From the NCBI GenBank assembly GCA_902479065.1, contig CABSNM010000002.1, forward strand, positions 124,001-188,000: a stretch of DNA of 64,000 bases, given 5' to 3'. The notes beneath the pieces were generated by a model, which was given only the letters and a program-made list of their open reading frames with translations, made no database searches and had not been told where the DNA came from. The stretch comes from an uncultured Collinsella sp. (lineage in GTDB: Bacteria; Actinomycetota; Coriobacteriia; Coriobacteriales; Coriobacteriaceae). Position numbers and translations under genes: made by a program. This document shows, in pieces, positions 8,396-17,207 of the stretch (the first letter of the stretch is position 1; the number at the start of each line of letters is the position of its first letter).

Positions 8396-9162
8396 CGGGC
8401 GAGAAAGGCGGCCTGCTCGCGGGCCTGCGTGCCGAGGCCCTGAAGTCGCGCCACGCGGCACCGGTTCGCCTGGCCGTGCTCATGGCGCTGCCGATGCCGC
8501 TGCTCGGCGCGATGCCCTACCGGGGCGTGCAGATCTTCAGCGCGTGGAACTACTGGTACGCGCTCTTCCTGCCCGTGTCTCTCTCGCTCGTGGTGGCGTG
8601 CGTCGCGCGGGCGGACGCTCGCACGCGGATGCGGGGGCTTCTGGGCCTGGGCTTCCCGCTCGGGCGCGCCTGGTGGGCCAAGGCGCTCTGGTGCCTCGCG
8701 CTCTGCACGCTCTCGAACCTCGTGGTCTTCGGCATCTACCTCGCGGGCTCGGCGTTCTCCTCGCAGGGCCTCACGGTCGCGGGCACGCTCACGATGCTCC
8801 TCTGCGCGCTCGTCAACACGGTGACCGCGGCGTGGATGATCCCCGCAGGGCTCTTCCTCACGGCGCGGCTCGGCATGCTCGCGGGCATCTTCTGCCCGCT
8901 CGCCGCGCAGCTCGTGGGTGGGTTCGCCTGGTCGCTGGTGCCGCTGCCGCAGCTCTTTCCGCCGTCGGCGAGCATGGTCATCCCCACGAGCTTCATCCCC
9001 GTGCTGCCGAGCGGCGAGCCACTCGCGGCGGACATGGCGCTCGGCGGGGCGCTCACGGCGGACGGCATGCTCACACTGGCGGGCCTTGCGGTCTGCGCGC
9101 TCGCGTTCGCCGCGCTCACGGCGGCGGGCGCGGCCTGGTTCGCGCGCTCCGAGGAGAGGTGA
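8392..9162 (+). CDS. ABC-2 permease, lantibiotic immunity type (MutE/EpiE-like)
   Basis: A 256-residue protein with about six hydrophobic helices, among them LAVLMALPMPLLGAMPYRGV and YALFLPVSLSLVVACVA. An early cytoplasmic DARTRMRGLLGLG segment is followed by further helices. It starts four bases inside the ATPase gene (ATGA), which implies translational coupling and a fixed stoichiometry. It would form the membrane channel with the next permease and use the 7667 ATPase. No lantibiotic structural gene or modification enzyme is seen nearby, so defence against foreign peptides is more likely than self-immunity. Confidence 0.8.
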
Positions 9163-9977
9163 TGGCCATGACACGACTCTCCGACCCGACGCCGCGCATG
9201 ACTCTCCCGCGGGCCCTGCTCTCCGAGGCCCTGCGTCTGGCGCGCTCCCCGCTCACGGCGGTGCACCTCGTCTGCGGCCTGGCAGCCGGTCTTGCCTGCG
9301 GCGAGTACTTCTCCGTAACCCGATGGGACCCGGCGCTGGGCGCGGACGCCTACGCCCAGTTCCTCGGCGCCCTCATGCCGCTCATGTCCGCCATCGTCTG
9401 CGGGCTCGCCGTGGACGAGGAGCGCGCTGCCGGGCGCCTCGCCAACCTCACGGCGGTCCCCTCGCGCGGGCGCGCCGTCACGGCGAAGCTGCTCGCCCTT
9501 GCGGCGCTCGGCGCGGGCGCGCTGGCCGTGGCGCTCGGTGTGTTCGGGGCCGTGCTCGCCGTTGCCGGGCGCCTGCCGCTCGGGCCCGCTCCGCTTGCGG
9601 CCGCCTGGGCGGGCATCGTGCTGGGCAGCCTGCCCCTCTACGCGCTGGGGCTCGGCGTGGCCCTGCGCCTCGGCCGCAACGCCGTCATCGGCGCCGGCGC
9701 GGCGGGTATGCTCCTCGCGTTCTTCTCAGTGGGCGGACTTGCGCACGGCCTCATGACCGGCGAGCTCACCGGTGCCCTGGCGACGCCCCTGAGCTGGGTG
9801 CCGCTCGCCTGGCCCGCGCGCCTGGGGTCGCTCGGGGTAGAGGTCTTCATCGACGCCGCACGCGCGGCGGGCCCTCTCCTCACGACTGTGCTCGCTGGCC
9901 TCGTGCTCACCCTGGCAGCCGACGCCGTCCTTCTCGCCTGGTTCTGCCGCTTCGAGGACGGGAGGGCAGATGCGTAG
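9162..9977 (+). CDS. ABC-2 permease, lantibiotic immunity type (MutG/EpiG-like)
   Basis: A 271-residue membrane protein with about six helices: after an N-terminal MTLPRALLSEALRLARSPL segment come LVCGLAAGLACGEYF, FLGALMPLMSAIVCGLAVDE and the Ala/Leu-rich helices at about 110-250. ATG 9162 overlaps the upstream stop (TGATG) and has GAGGAGAGG before it; an in-frame ATG lies at 9168. It is the second half of the heteromeric permease. Its codons are extremely GC-rich, as in its neighbours. Confidence 0.8.
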   Translation: MAMTRLSDPTPRMTLPRALLSEALRLARSPLTAVHLVCGLAAGLACGEYFSVTRWDPALGADAYAQFLGALMPLMSAIVCGLAVDEERAAGRLANLTAVPSRGRAVTAKLLALAALGAGALAVALGVFGAVLAVAGRLPLGPAPLAAAWAGIVLGSLPLYALGLGVALRLGRNAVIGAGAAGMLLAFFSVGGLAHGLMTGELTGALATPLSWVPLAWPARLGSLGVEVFIDAARAAGPLLTTVLAGLVLTLAADAVLLAWFCRFEDGRADA

Positions 9978-10158
9978 GAAGCCGCTCGCCGCCGTGCTCG
10001 CCCTCCTCTCCGCAGCGCTCGTCCTGGGCGGGAATGCCCTGCTCGACGCCGGCTGGGGGTCGGCGCTGCGCTCGATCGCCGACCGCGTGCTGCCCAACCC
10101 TGAGATTGCCATGTGGGCGCCCGCGCCCGCGGCTGCGCGCGGGGCTCTGGACCGCTGA
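9970..10158 (+). CDS. Small single-span membrane or exported protein
   Basis: 62 residues with a positively charged start (MRRKP) and a hydrophobic helix LAAVLALLSAALVLGGNALL, then a short soluble tail. It overlaps the permease stop by 8 bp and has GGAGGG before the ATG. It lies between the transporter and the two-component genes, so it could be an accessory of the transporter or a sensor partner. No family recognised. Confidence 0.55.
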   Translation: MRRKPLAAVLALLSAALVLGGNALLDAGWGSALRSIADRVLPNPEIAMWAPAPAAARGALDR

Positions 10159-10176
10159 GCGCGGCGCAAGTACAAT
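10148..10176 (+). promoter_or_regulatory. Promoter for the two-component pair
   Basis: TGGACC (10148-10153), a 17-bp spacer and TACAAT (10171-10176) fit a sigma-70 promoter about 28 bp before the response-regulator start, which has its own CAGGAGG ribosome site. The regulator may therefore be transcribed independently of the transporter. Confidence 0.5.
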
Positions 10177-10203
10177 GCCGACGGGAGTTTCAGGAGGTCG
10201 AAC

Positions 10204-10866
10204 ATGGCGAGAATACTGGCAGTGGATGATGAACGGGCGATCCTCGACGCGCTCGCGCGCGTCCTCGGCCGCGACGGTCATGAGGTCGTCAAGGCAGCGG
10301 ACCCGACGGCGGTCCTGGAGATGGACCTCTCGCGCTTCGACCTCGTGCTCTGCGACGTCATGATGCCGGGGCTCGACGGCTTCGAGCTCGTGCGGCAGAT
10401 CCGCCCGGACTTCGACGGGCCCATCATCTTCCTGACCGCGCGCGTGGCCGAGGAGGACGCCGTGGCCGGCTACGGCCTGGGCGCCGACGACTACGTCCGC
10501 AAGCCCTTCGGGGCCGCGGAGCTGCGCGCCAAGGTCGCGGCCCATCTACGCCGTGAGCGCCGGCCGCGCTCGCACGCCCTCTCCTTCGGGGAGGTGCGGA
10601 TCGACCTCGGGGCGCGCGGCCTCGCCGTGGGCGGCGAGGCCGTACCGCTCACGCCCACCGAGTACGCCATCTGCGAGTACCTCGCCCGCCACCCCGGGCA
10701 GGTCATGAGCCGCGCACAGATACGCGAGGCGGTGCTCGGCTGGGAGAGCGACGCCGACGACGCGGCCATATCCATGCAGGTCAGCCGCGCCCGGAGGAAA
10801 CTCTCCGAGGCCGGCGCCGATCCGATCGCAACCGTCTGGGGGATGGGGTACAAGTGGCAGCTCTGA
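10204..10866 (+). CDS. OmpR-family response regulator
   Basis: 220 residues. The receiver domain (1-115) has the acidic pocket DDE near the start, the phospho-acceptor Asp in LVLCDVMMPGLDGFEL, Thr in IIFLTARV and Lys in YVRKPFG. A winged-helix output domain (about 125-220) has LTPTEYAICEYLARHPGQVM and ends in the IATVWGMGYKWQL wing. It is expected to bind DNA as a phosphorylated dimer and control the adjacent ABC genes. The kinase gene overlaps its 3' end. Confidence 0.93.
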   Translation: MARILAVDDERAILDALARVLGRDGHEVVKAADPTAVLEMDLSRFDLVLCDVMMPGLDGFELVRQIRPDFDGPIIFLTARVAEEDAVAGYGLGADDYVRKPFGAAELRAKVAAHLRRERRPRSHALSFGEVRIDLGARGLAVGGEAVPLTPTEYAICEYLARHPGQVMSRAQIREAVLGWESDADDAAISMQVSRARRKLSEAGADPIATVWGMGYKWQL

Positions 10867-12281
10867 GGACCGGGGCGCGAGGTCGCGGGGGCATGCCGCT
10901 CTCCTTCGTCATCGCGCGCTACTTCGCCTACGCGTTCGCGGCGGTCGCCACGGCGTGGCTCGCCTCGTTCATGGCGCTCTCCGCGGCGATCAACGCGGGC
11001 TTCGTCTACGAGGCAAGCTGGGGGCCGGCCAATGCGCGCGAGGTCGCGGAGGGCCTGGCACGCGACGGCGTCTGCGGGCAGCAGGACGTGCCGACGGCGT
11101 ACCGCTACCTCATCCTGAACAAGGACGGATACGCGCTGATGACAGACCTCGAGGGCACGCGGCTCGAGGACGCGACGGAAATGGCCCGTGCGGCACTCGC
11201 CGCGGATCCGGGCACAGTGGAGATCGAGGGCGGGGGCTCGGGCCTCACCTACGCCGCGTTCCCGCTCAAGGGCGGCGGGGCCTGCGCACTCGCCAGCGAG
11301 TACCTGCCGCAGTGGGTCTCGCGCGACCTCGCCGGCCTGCTTCCCAACCCGCAGAACCTCATGCTCGTCGGCGCCGCTGCGGGAAGCGCGCTCGCGCTCG
11401 CGCTCGTGGCGTGCCGCGCGAGCCGCGTGATCTCGCGCAAGATGGCGCCGCTCGCGGAGGCGGCGGAGCGCGTCGGCGCGGGGGAGCTCGACTTCGCGGT
11501 CGGCAGCACCAACGTGCGCGAGGTGAACGACGTCCTCGCCGCGATGGACGCCATGCGGGCCTCCCTCGCCGAGTCGCTCGAAGCCCGCTGGGCCGCGGAG
11601 CGGGGGCAGCGCGAGCAGGTGGCGTCGCTCGCCCACGACCTCAAGACGCCGCTCACCGTGCTGCGCGCCAACGCCGACTTCGTTGCGGAGGAGCTGGAAG
11701 ACGAGAAAGACGCCGACCTCGCGGCCGCCGCGCGCGACATAGCCGGCAGTGTCGAAAGGCTCGACGGCTACGTGCGCCTGCTCATCGAGGCCTCGCGCGG
11801 GTCCGGCGGGGCGGAGAGGGCCCCCATGCGGCCGGCCGAGCTCTGCGAGCAGGTCCTCGCCGAGGCCGCCCAGATCGCCCGGGCGCGAGGCGTGACGCTC
11901 GACGCGGCCACGGGCCCTGCTGTCGCGGACGCGCCCGAGGCCCCGCTCGACCGAACCGCCCTGGCGCGAGCCGCCGCGAACCTCGTGGCCAACGCCGCCG
12001 AGCACGCGCGCTCGCGCGTGGCGGTCTCCTGCGACGTCGCGGGCGGACACCTCGTCATCGAGGTGTCCGACGACGGACCGGGCTTCTCTCCCGCCGCCCT
12101 CGAACGCGGCTGCGAGCGCCTCTTCACAGACGACTCCTCCCGCTCCTCGCGCGACGGAGGCCGCCACTACGGGCTCGGCCTCCACGCCGCCTCCGAGGCC
12201 GCGAGCGCCCACGGGGGCTCCGTCTCGCTCGCCAACAGCCCCTCGGGCGGCGCGGTGGCCACCATCGCGGTCCCCCTGTGA
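10854..12281 (+). CDS. Sensor histidine kinase
   Basis: 475 residues from GTG 10854 (ATG 10893 is an equally plausible start that places the first helix at once). Membrane helix 1 is VIARYFAYAFAAVATAWLAS, an extracellular loop of about 120 residues follows, and helix 2 is near LVGAAAGSALALALVA. Then come HAMP-like sequence, the H-box VASLAHDLKTPLTVLRAN, an N-box NLVANAAEHA, the G1 box DDGPGFS and the G2 box YGLGLH. It senses an external signal and phosphorylates the 10204 regulator. The sizeable extracellular loop differs from BceS-type kinases, which have almost none, so it probably detects its ligand directly. Confidence 0.9.
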   Translation: MAALRTGARGRGGMPLSFVIARYFAYAFAAVATAWLASFMALSAAINAGFVYEASWGPANAREVAEGLARDGVCGQQDVPTAYRYLILNKDGYALMTDLEGTRLEDATEMARAALAADPGTVEIEGGGSGLTYAAFPLKGGGACALASEYLPQWVSRDLAGLLPNPQNLMLVGAAAGSALALALVACRASRVISRKMAPLAEAAERVGAGELDFAVGSTNVREVNDVLAAMDAMRASLAESLEARWAAERGQREQVASLAHDLKTPLTVLRANADFVAEELEDEKDADLAAAARDIAGSVERLDGYVRLLIEASRGSGGAERAPMRPAELCEQVLAEAAQIARARGVTLDAATGPAVADAPEAPLDRTALARAAANLVANAAEHARSRVAVSCDVAGGHLVIEVSDDGPGFSPAALERGCERLFTDDSSRSSRDGGRHYGLGLHAASEAASAHGGSVSLANSPSGGAVATIAVPL

Positions 12282-12368
12282 GAGCCTAACGACTCAGGCC
12301 CTCACACCGACGTGCCTCGCAATCAAACGCTTCCCGGATAATAATGCCCGTTGCAGGGATCGCCCTGG

Positions 12369-12719
12369 CTAGTCGCCGCCCATGTGCATGAGCATGTCAG
12401 CGATGCGAGTCGCCATCTCGTCCACCGCTGCACGGATGTTGGCGACCCAGGACGCAAGGCCGGCCTGATCGGATGCCTCCGCTTCAAGCACGTCGCAGTT
12501 CGCGGTCACCGCCATGAGCGGGGTGACGAGGTCGTGCGAGGCGGTGCAAACGAACGCGCGCTCCCGCGCCTCGGCCTCCGCCACCGGTCGCATGGCGCGT
12601 CCCGTTGCCGACCACGCCACGTTGAGCCCCCAAAAAGCCGAAGCCATCGGTGTCACTCGCTTCGCTAAATCAACTTTATGGGATGACGGATCACGGTCTT
12701 GAGCTTCTCCGGCGCGCAC
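12369..12719 (-). pseudogene. Histidine kinase relic (second helix plus H-box only)
   Basis: The frame carries a helix-like AFWGLNVAWSATGRAMRPV, a linker EAEARERAFVCTASHDLVTP with the phospho-accepting His, and helix 2 of the dimerisation domain, then stops. The catalytic ATPase domain and sensor region are absent. The region from about 12640 upward is not kinase-like, so the relic is cut at both ends. It stands beside an intact kinase of opposite orientation but differs in sequence. Confidence 0.65.
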
Positions 12720-13300
12720 TTGCGCGGGTCGGAGAGGTAAATCTCGTGATGCAGACGGGCTTCGGAGAAGTCGGGGGCGTAGCCCCGTTCCGCCGCGAAT
12801 GTGCGCATGGCGTCTATGGTCGCCGGCTCGTCATCGTAAGGCCCGGTATGCATGCACTGAACGCAAAGGCCCTCGTCGACCCTCAGCAGCTCGACCGCCG
12901 AGAAGTCCAGCTTCTTCTTGGCGGCAGCTTCCGAAACTGCCCAGTCGAAGTCCTCGCGAGTGACGAAATCGGGCAGACGGATGCACGAGATGAAGTTGAA
13001 GTCATCCTTCCGCGCATAATCAATCTCGCCATCGGTGCGGTCTTGCAACCAGAAGCCCTCGAGCGGAGGCACGACGAAGTCGAAATAGCCTTCGATCTCT
13101 CGCGGGCCCTTCTTCGACATCTTAATGGTATAAGCGACGCCGTAGAGCAGCGGCAACGCGTTCTGGTACTCGCCGCCTTCGGCATTGGGATTGCCCTTGC
13201 CCCGCACGGCGACGTAGCTCATAGGCGGAACGGTTACGATGCTCGGCTTGCCGGACGGCTTGTAGAGCTCCCTGAACTCCTTCTTGAAATCGTATGTCAT
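12665..13300 (-). CDS. GyrI-like small-molecule-binding domain protein
   Basis: 211 residues starting MTYDFKKEFRELYKPSGKPS, with MSYVAVRGKGNPN early, YGVAYTIKMSKKG in the middle and GYAPDFSEARLHHEIYLSDPRK near the end. This fits stand-alone GyrI-like (effector-binding fold) proteins of the COG4832 type, which bind hydrophobic or cationic compounds and may hydrolyse or sequester them. It is monocistronic and preceded by a strong hairpin. The natural ligand is unknown. Confidence 0.85.
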   Translation of the reverse strand: MTYDFKKEFRELYKPSGKPSIVTVPPMSYVAVRGKGNPNAEGGEYQNALPLLYGVAYTIKMSKKGPREIEGYFDFVVPPLEGFWLQDRTDGEIDYARKDDFNFISCIRLPDFVTREDFDWAVSEAAAKKKLDFSAVELLRVDEGLCVQCMHTGPYDDEPATIDAMRTFAAERGYAPDFSEARLHHEIYLSDPRKCAPEKLKTVIRHPIKLI

Positions 13301-13351
13301 CGCAACAAACCTCCCTGAGCTTGGGTTTCCGTCGATATCCGACCAAATATA

Positions 13352-13389
13352 GCAATGGGCGCGGCTTCGGAAGAGGCCGCGCCCATTGC
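13352..13389. terminator. Perfect 14-bp GC hairpin upstream of the GyrI-like gene
   Basis: GCAATGGGCGCGGC (13352-13365) and its perfect inverse (13376-13389) enclose a 10-nt loop and are followed on the plus strand by ATATTATAA. It could protect the GyrI-like gene from read-through on the minus strand. No gene ends immediately before it. Confidence 0.65.
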
Positions 13390-13829
13390 AGGATATTATA
13401 ACACAGAATCGAACGTCTGTTCTATTCCCACTCGATAAAACAATAGTGTTTCATTTTTACGATTTTGTCCTCGTTTTATCCGTGGTTTTTTCTCGTTGTC
13501 AGCTGTATTCGGTTAGCCTCTCTCAGAGAAAACTCATCCCAAACTCAGCTCTTTTCATTTTGCCATTTCGTGAGTTTTACGCCTGAGTTTCGACGAAGGA
13601 TGGATTTGGTGCGCGGCCTGCGAAAACCCGCTATCCCCGTTCGATTGAATCCTTTTCTTTCGAATGAAACACCCATCGAGAACGCGACTACGATAAGGGT
13701 TCTTGATGCCCTTCATTTCGAGTCGGCTTGCCAAGCATCATTCTGATCGAAACTCAAAGGGGGCAAGTTCGCTCTTCAGAAGGATTTCGCTGTCATTTCA
13801 GGGCAAACTCACGACGTCTCCGAAGATAG
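13390..13829. other. AT-richer intergenic stretch, no gene supported
   Basis: About 440 bp of noticeably lower GC than its surroundings. Its short frames lack ribosome sites and family resemblance. It separates the resident genes from the AraC/ECF cassette and may be the foreign-DNA junction or regulatory spacer. Confidence 0.5.
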
Positions 13830-14867
13830 CTAAGAATGAGATTCCGCCTCGCTGACGCAGGAGCGCCCGCTTGCGAGAACACCCAGTAATTTCGATTCCG
13901 GGTCGTCATCGAAAGCGACCTTCGCGATCGATCTCCACTTGCGTGGGGGCATGCCGACCGATTTCGCGAAGAGGGCGGAAAAGCTTGTTGCTCGTGCATA
14001 CCCGCAACGATGCGCTACCTCGTCTATGCTCATATCATGGTCGGTGAGCAGTCTTTTCGCCAGCTCGATTCTTTCCGAGGAGACGAACTCGGTCACTGTC
14101 AATCCCGTCACCTGCTTGAATGTCTTCTTGAATTTGGTTGACCCCATGTTCGCGGCCTCGAGCAGATCCTTCTGCCTGATCGCACCGCCTAGGTTGTTCT
14201 CGATGTACGATACGGCTCTCGCGATCGAAAGGCGGTCCTGCTCGGCCACTCCCTCGCACAGGCTCTCTCCCATCCTGAGCAGCCTTGCCATCACCAAGTT
14301 CGCGATTCCGGAATACAGGAGGCTCGCTTCCGGCCCCGGGATCTCCCTTGGAGTTATCTCGCCGAGCATCTCCGCTATTTCCGGATCCCAGGAAGCCTGG
14401 TTCCTAAGACCCTTCAGGCTGGTCGCTAGCGGTTTTAGCGCCTTGTCGATTCTTTCCCCGAAGACGCTTTGACAGTATTCGTCGTAGTACTCGATCTCCG
14501 TGTAAGAGAATCTCGCTTCTTTTGGAAGCAGGATCGAGCTTGTCTTGGGCTTTGCTTCCAGAAAGGCGGAAACGCTTGATTGCGGCATGAGGCCATGTCT
14601 TTCGCGGCGGACGGCGAAATAACCGCCAGAATCGAAACAGAAGGGCAGGGGTTCTTTCAAAGTGAAATCGCAGCAGACGACGGAGAAGAACCGCCGCGCC
14701 TCCCACGCCCAGTACCACCCCTCGCATCGGCATCCGTCGCCTTCGAAGAGGGCTCCCTCGCCGTTCCAACCGTCCGCCAAGACGAGGCCGATTGGCTCAA
14801 GCGAGGCCGCAAAGGTCTCCGCCGCGGCTTGGGCGGCGTGGGAGAACATCGTTTCCCTGTCGTACAT
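13830..14867 (-). CDS. AraC-family transcriptional regulator of cassette 1
   Basis: 345 residues. The C-terminal two-helix DNA-binding module (about 215-320) contains SYIENNLGGAIRQKDLLEAA, GSTKFKKTFKQVTGLTVTEF, then RIELAKRLLTDHDMSIDEVA and CGYARATSFSALFAKSVGMP. The roughly 200-residue N-terminal part is an unassigned ligand domain. It is divergent from the ecfT-ecfA-mptD-ABC operon across a 136-bp region. Regulators of this type act in siderophore loci such as the YbtA system, where the siderophore is co-activator; the same is inferred here. Confidence 0.88.
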   Translation of the reverse strand: MYDRETMFSHAAQAAAETFAASLEPIGLVLADGWNGEGALFEGDGCRCEGWYWAWEARRFFSVVCCDFTLKEPLPFCFDSGGYFAVRRERHGLMPQSSVSAFLEAKPKTSSILLPKEARFSYTEIEYYDEYCQSVFGERIDKALKPLATSLKGLRNQASWDPEIAEMLGEITPREIPGPEASLLYSGIANLVMARLLRMGESLCEGVAEQDRLSIARAVSYIENNLGGAIRQKDLLEAANMGSTKFKKTFKQVTGLTVTEFVSSERIELAKRLLTDHDMSIDEVAHRCGYARATSFSALFAKSVGMPPRKWRSIAKVAFDDDPESKLLGVLASGRSCVSEAESHS

Positions 14868-14945
14868 CTTCCGATCCTTTTATTCGCGTTCGGACGCAAT
14901 TCTTGCGCGCTCGGACTTTTCCCTCCAGGTGCAACCTGATTCATA

Positions 14946-14963
14946 TTAACCAAGGCTAACATT
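14946..14963. promoter_or_regulatory. Weak DtxR/IdeR-like box candidate
   Basis: Within the divergent AraC/EcfT control region, TTAACCAAGGCTAACATT contains a GGCTAAC half resembling one arm of the IdeR/DtxR consensus; the other arm matches poorly. It is suggestive because both cassettes encode a DtxR-like protein. Confidence 0.25.
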
Positions 14964-15003
14964 TCTTTGTCAATTATAGCGATAAAAGAAAGGCTCTCTG
15001 GTT

Positions 15004-15741
15004 TTGCGAAGAAGAACACGGAAAACACTCGCGGAGGACATCGATGTCAGAACGAAGGTGGCCATGCTCGTCGTGCTCATAGCGACCGGGGCTATCGTGA
15101 AGGATTACGTTCTGGGCTCGGTCCTCTTTGCCGTCGTCGTCCTCCTCTCCTTCGCAATCGGGCGCGGAAGGATGGCGGCTTCTTTCTCTTTCGCCTATCT
15201 CTTTCTCATGGGCATCTTCTGGGTCACGACGATGCTTCCGCCGAACGCCGCCGGAGCCCTCGGCTCGTTCGCCCTGGCCTGCCGCACCTGCATGCCCATC
15301 TGCCTGTTCGCGGCGGTCTTCGCGACTACCACCAAGATCGGCGACCTCACGGCCGCCCTCTACGGGATGAGGCTGCCGAAGACGGTTGTCGTTCCGCTGG
15401 TGATAGCGGTGCGGTTCTTTCCGACGCTCAAGGAGGAGTCTTCTGCCGTAGCGGACGCGATGAGGGTGAGGGGGCTCGCCCTTTCGCTTAAGAATCTCGT
15501 TTCGAAGCCGGCGCTGATGTTCGAATCCGCGGTCGTGCCCGTGATGCTGCGCTGCGCCAAGATCGCAGACGAGCTCGCTGCTGCGGCGGTTGCGCGCGGC
15601 ATCGACCGGCCCGGGAGGAAGACCTCCTACAACGCGCCCCGGTTCGGACGGGTCGATTTCCTGTCGCTCGCGTTCCTCGTTATCTGCTGCTCGCTTCTCG
15701 TAGCCGTGAAGGTCAATCAGGGGATCGGAGGCCTGCTGTGA
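15004..15741 (+). CDS. ECF transporter transmembrane component EcfT (cassette 1)
   Basis: 245 residues with about five to six helices. DIDVRTKVAMLVVLIATGAI matches the usual EcfT opening. The coupling helices carry the expected Ala-Arg-Gly type motifs: DAMRVRGLALSLKN and AVARGIDRPGRK. It links the S component to the ATPases and rotates it through the membrane. TTG 15004 is used because family members begin just before the DxRTK stretch; ATG 15064 would delete it. The ATPase gene overlaps by 4 bp (GTGA). Confidence 0.85.
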   Translation: MRRRTRKTLAEDIDVRTKVAMLVVLIATGAIVKDYVLGSVLFAVVVLLSFAIGRGRMAASFSFAYLFLMGIFWVTTMLPPNAAGALGSFALACRTCMPICLFAAVFATTTKIGDLTAALYGMRLPKTVVVPLVIAVRFFPTLKEESSAVADAMRVRGLALSLKNLVSKPALMFESAVVPVMLRCAKIADELAAAAVARGIDRPGRKTSYNAPRFGRVDFLSLAFLVICCSLLVAVKVNQGIGGLL

Positions 15742-17153
15742 CGAAAAACGCCGTCGAGCTCAGAAGCGTCTCCTTCACCTATGCGGGGTTCGATGCCCCG
15801 GCGGTCGACGACGTGAGCCTTGCCGTCGCACCGGGCGAATGCATCGTTCTTTGCGGCGAGTCTGGCTGCGGAAAGACCACCGCGACCCGGATCGTCAACG
15901 GGCTGGCGGGAGGGTTCTACGAGGGCAGCCGGACGGGGGAGATCCTTGTAGCAAGCAGGGACATCGACGACCTGGAGGATTGGGAGCTCTCGTCTTTGAC
16001 GGGCAGCGTTTTCCAGAATCCCCGCACCCAGTTCTTCAACCTCGACACGACCGGCGAGATTGCGTTTGGCATGGAGAACCTCGGCGTTCCCAGGAAGGAG
16101 ATGCACAGGCGCGTGCGCGACGTCGTGCGCGAGCTCGGCATAGAGTGCCTGATGGGCAGAGGCATCTTCGAGCTCTCCGGGGGCCAGATGCAATCGGTGG
16201 CCTTCGCGAGCGCATGGGCCTGCAAGCCGAGCGTCTACGTCCTCGACGAGCCTTCGAGCAATCTGGACCCTCCCTCCATGGAGAAGCTCGCCTCCTTCAT
16301 CTCGAAAGCCAAGTCGAGCGGGTCTGCCGTGATCATCGCCGAGCACAGGCTCTCCTACCTCGCGAGCGTCGCCGACCGGTACTTGCTCCTCGAAGGCGGT
16401 TCCGTCGCCGCCGAATGGGACGCGCAGCGATTCCTGGGGCTGTCCGACGCGGAGCGAGAGTCCTGCGGGCTCAGATCCTCCGAGCCGCCGAAGCTCGCCG
16501 ACCTGATGCAGCGCCTTTCCCGTCCCGCCTCCGCCTTTCCCGCCGTCGAGGCGAGGGGAATCTATGCGGGGTACGAGAGGGGTGTGCCGGTCCTCGAGGG
16601 GATTACCGTCTCGTTCGACCCCGGGAGGGTCGTCGGCGTGGTCGGGCGAAACGGGGCAGGCAAGTCAACCCTGCTCAAGTGCCTGGCGGGGATCAAGAAA
16701 GAAGAGCTCGGGCATGTCCGGTTCCAAGGCTCGGTAGTCCCTCCCAAGAGAAGACCCAATCATGCGTTTCTGGTCATGCAAGACCCCGACTACCAGCTCT
16801 TTCGCCCGAGCGTGCGCGACGAGTTGGCATCCGCGGCCCCGTCTCCTTCCGACGTCGACGAACTTCGTCTCGAAGCGGTCCTGGAGGAGTTCGGCCTGGG
16901 AGATGTCGCCGACCGCCATCCCGCATCGCTCTCGGGAGGGCAGAAGCAGCGGTGCGTCTGCGCCATCGCGTCGGAATCGGGAGCGCAGGCGCTTCTCCTC
17001 GACGAGCCCACGAGCGGCCTGGACTTCCGGAACATGGAGCGCCTCGCGCTCATCTTGCGCGAAGAGGCGTCTCGCGGGAAGACGGTGGCGGTCGTCAGCC
17101 ACGACACGGAGTTCCTGTCTAAGGCCTGCGACCAGATCGTGCTCATCGAGTGA
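15738..17153 (+). CDS. ECF transporter ATPase with two fused NBDs (cassette 1)
   Basis: 471 residues comprising two ABC ATPase domains in one chain. NBD1: Walker A GESGCGKTT, signature LSGGQMQS, Walker B VYVLDEPSSNLD. NBD2: Walker A GRNGAGKST, signature LSGGQKQRC, Walker B ALLLDEPTSGLD, H-loop VVSHDTE. It replaces the usual EcfA1/EcfA2 pair. The GTG start at 15738 overlaps the EcfT stop, consistent with tight coupling. NBD1's signature ends QMQS instead of QQQR, a mild degeneration that suggests asymmetric ATP sites. Confidence 0.9.
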   Translation: MTKNAVELRSVSFTYAGFDAPAVDDVSLAVAPGECIVLCGESGCGKTTATRIVNGLAGGFYEGSRTGEILVASRDIDDLEDWELSSLTGSVFQNPRTQFFNLDTTGEIAFGMENLGVPRKEMHRRVRDVVRELGIECLMGRGIFELSGGQMQSVAFASAWACKPSVYVLDEPSSNLDPPSMEKLASFISKAKSSGSAVIIAEHRLSYLASVADRYLLLEGGSVAAEWDAQRFLGLSDAERESCGLRSSEPPKLADLMQRLSRPASAFPAVEARGIYAGYERGVPVLEGITVSFDPGRVVGVVGRNGAGKSTLLKCLAGIKKEELGHVRFQGSVVPPKRRPNHAFLVMQDPDYQLFRPSVRDELASAAPSPSDVDELRLEAVLEEFGLGDVADRHPASLSGGQKQRCVCAIASESGAQALLLDEPTSGLDFRNMERLALILREEASRGKTVAVVSHDTEFLSKACDQIVLIE

Positions 17154-17183
17154 GCCGGCCTGCAAAGACTGAGAAGGATTCCT

Positions 17184-17207
17184 ATGAAAGAAAGGATTTG
17201 GAAATGA
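17184..17207 (+). other. Possible 7-codon leader frame before the S-component gene
   Basis: ATG 17184 has GAGAAGGA upstream and encodes MKERIWK before TGA. That TGA overlaps the ATG of the S-component gene at 17204 (ATGA). It may couple translation, or it may be chance. Confidence 0.3.

Noticed and set aside
13386..13746. Overlapping short plus-strand frames in the AT-rich gap
   Set aside because: No ribosome sites, no conserved pattern; sequence looks non-coding.
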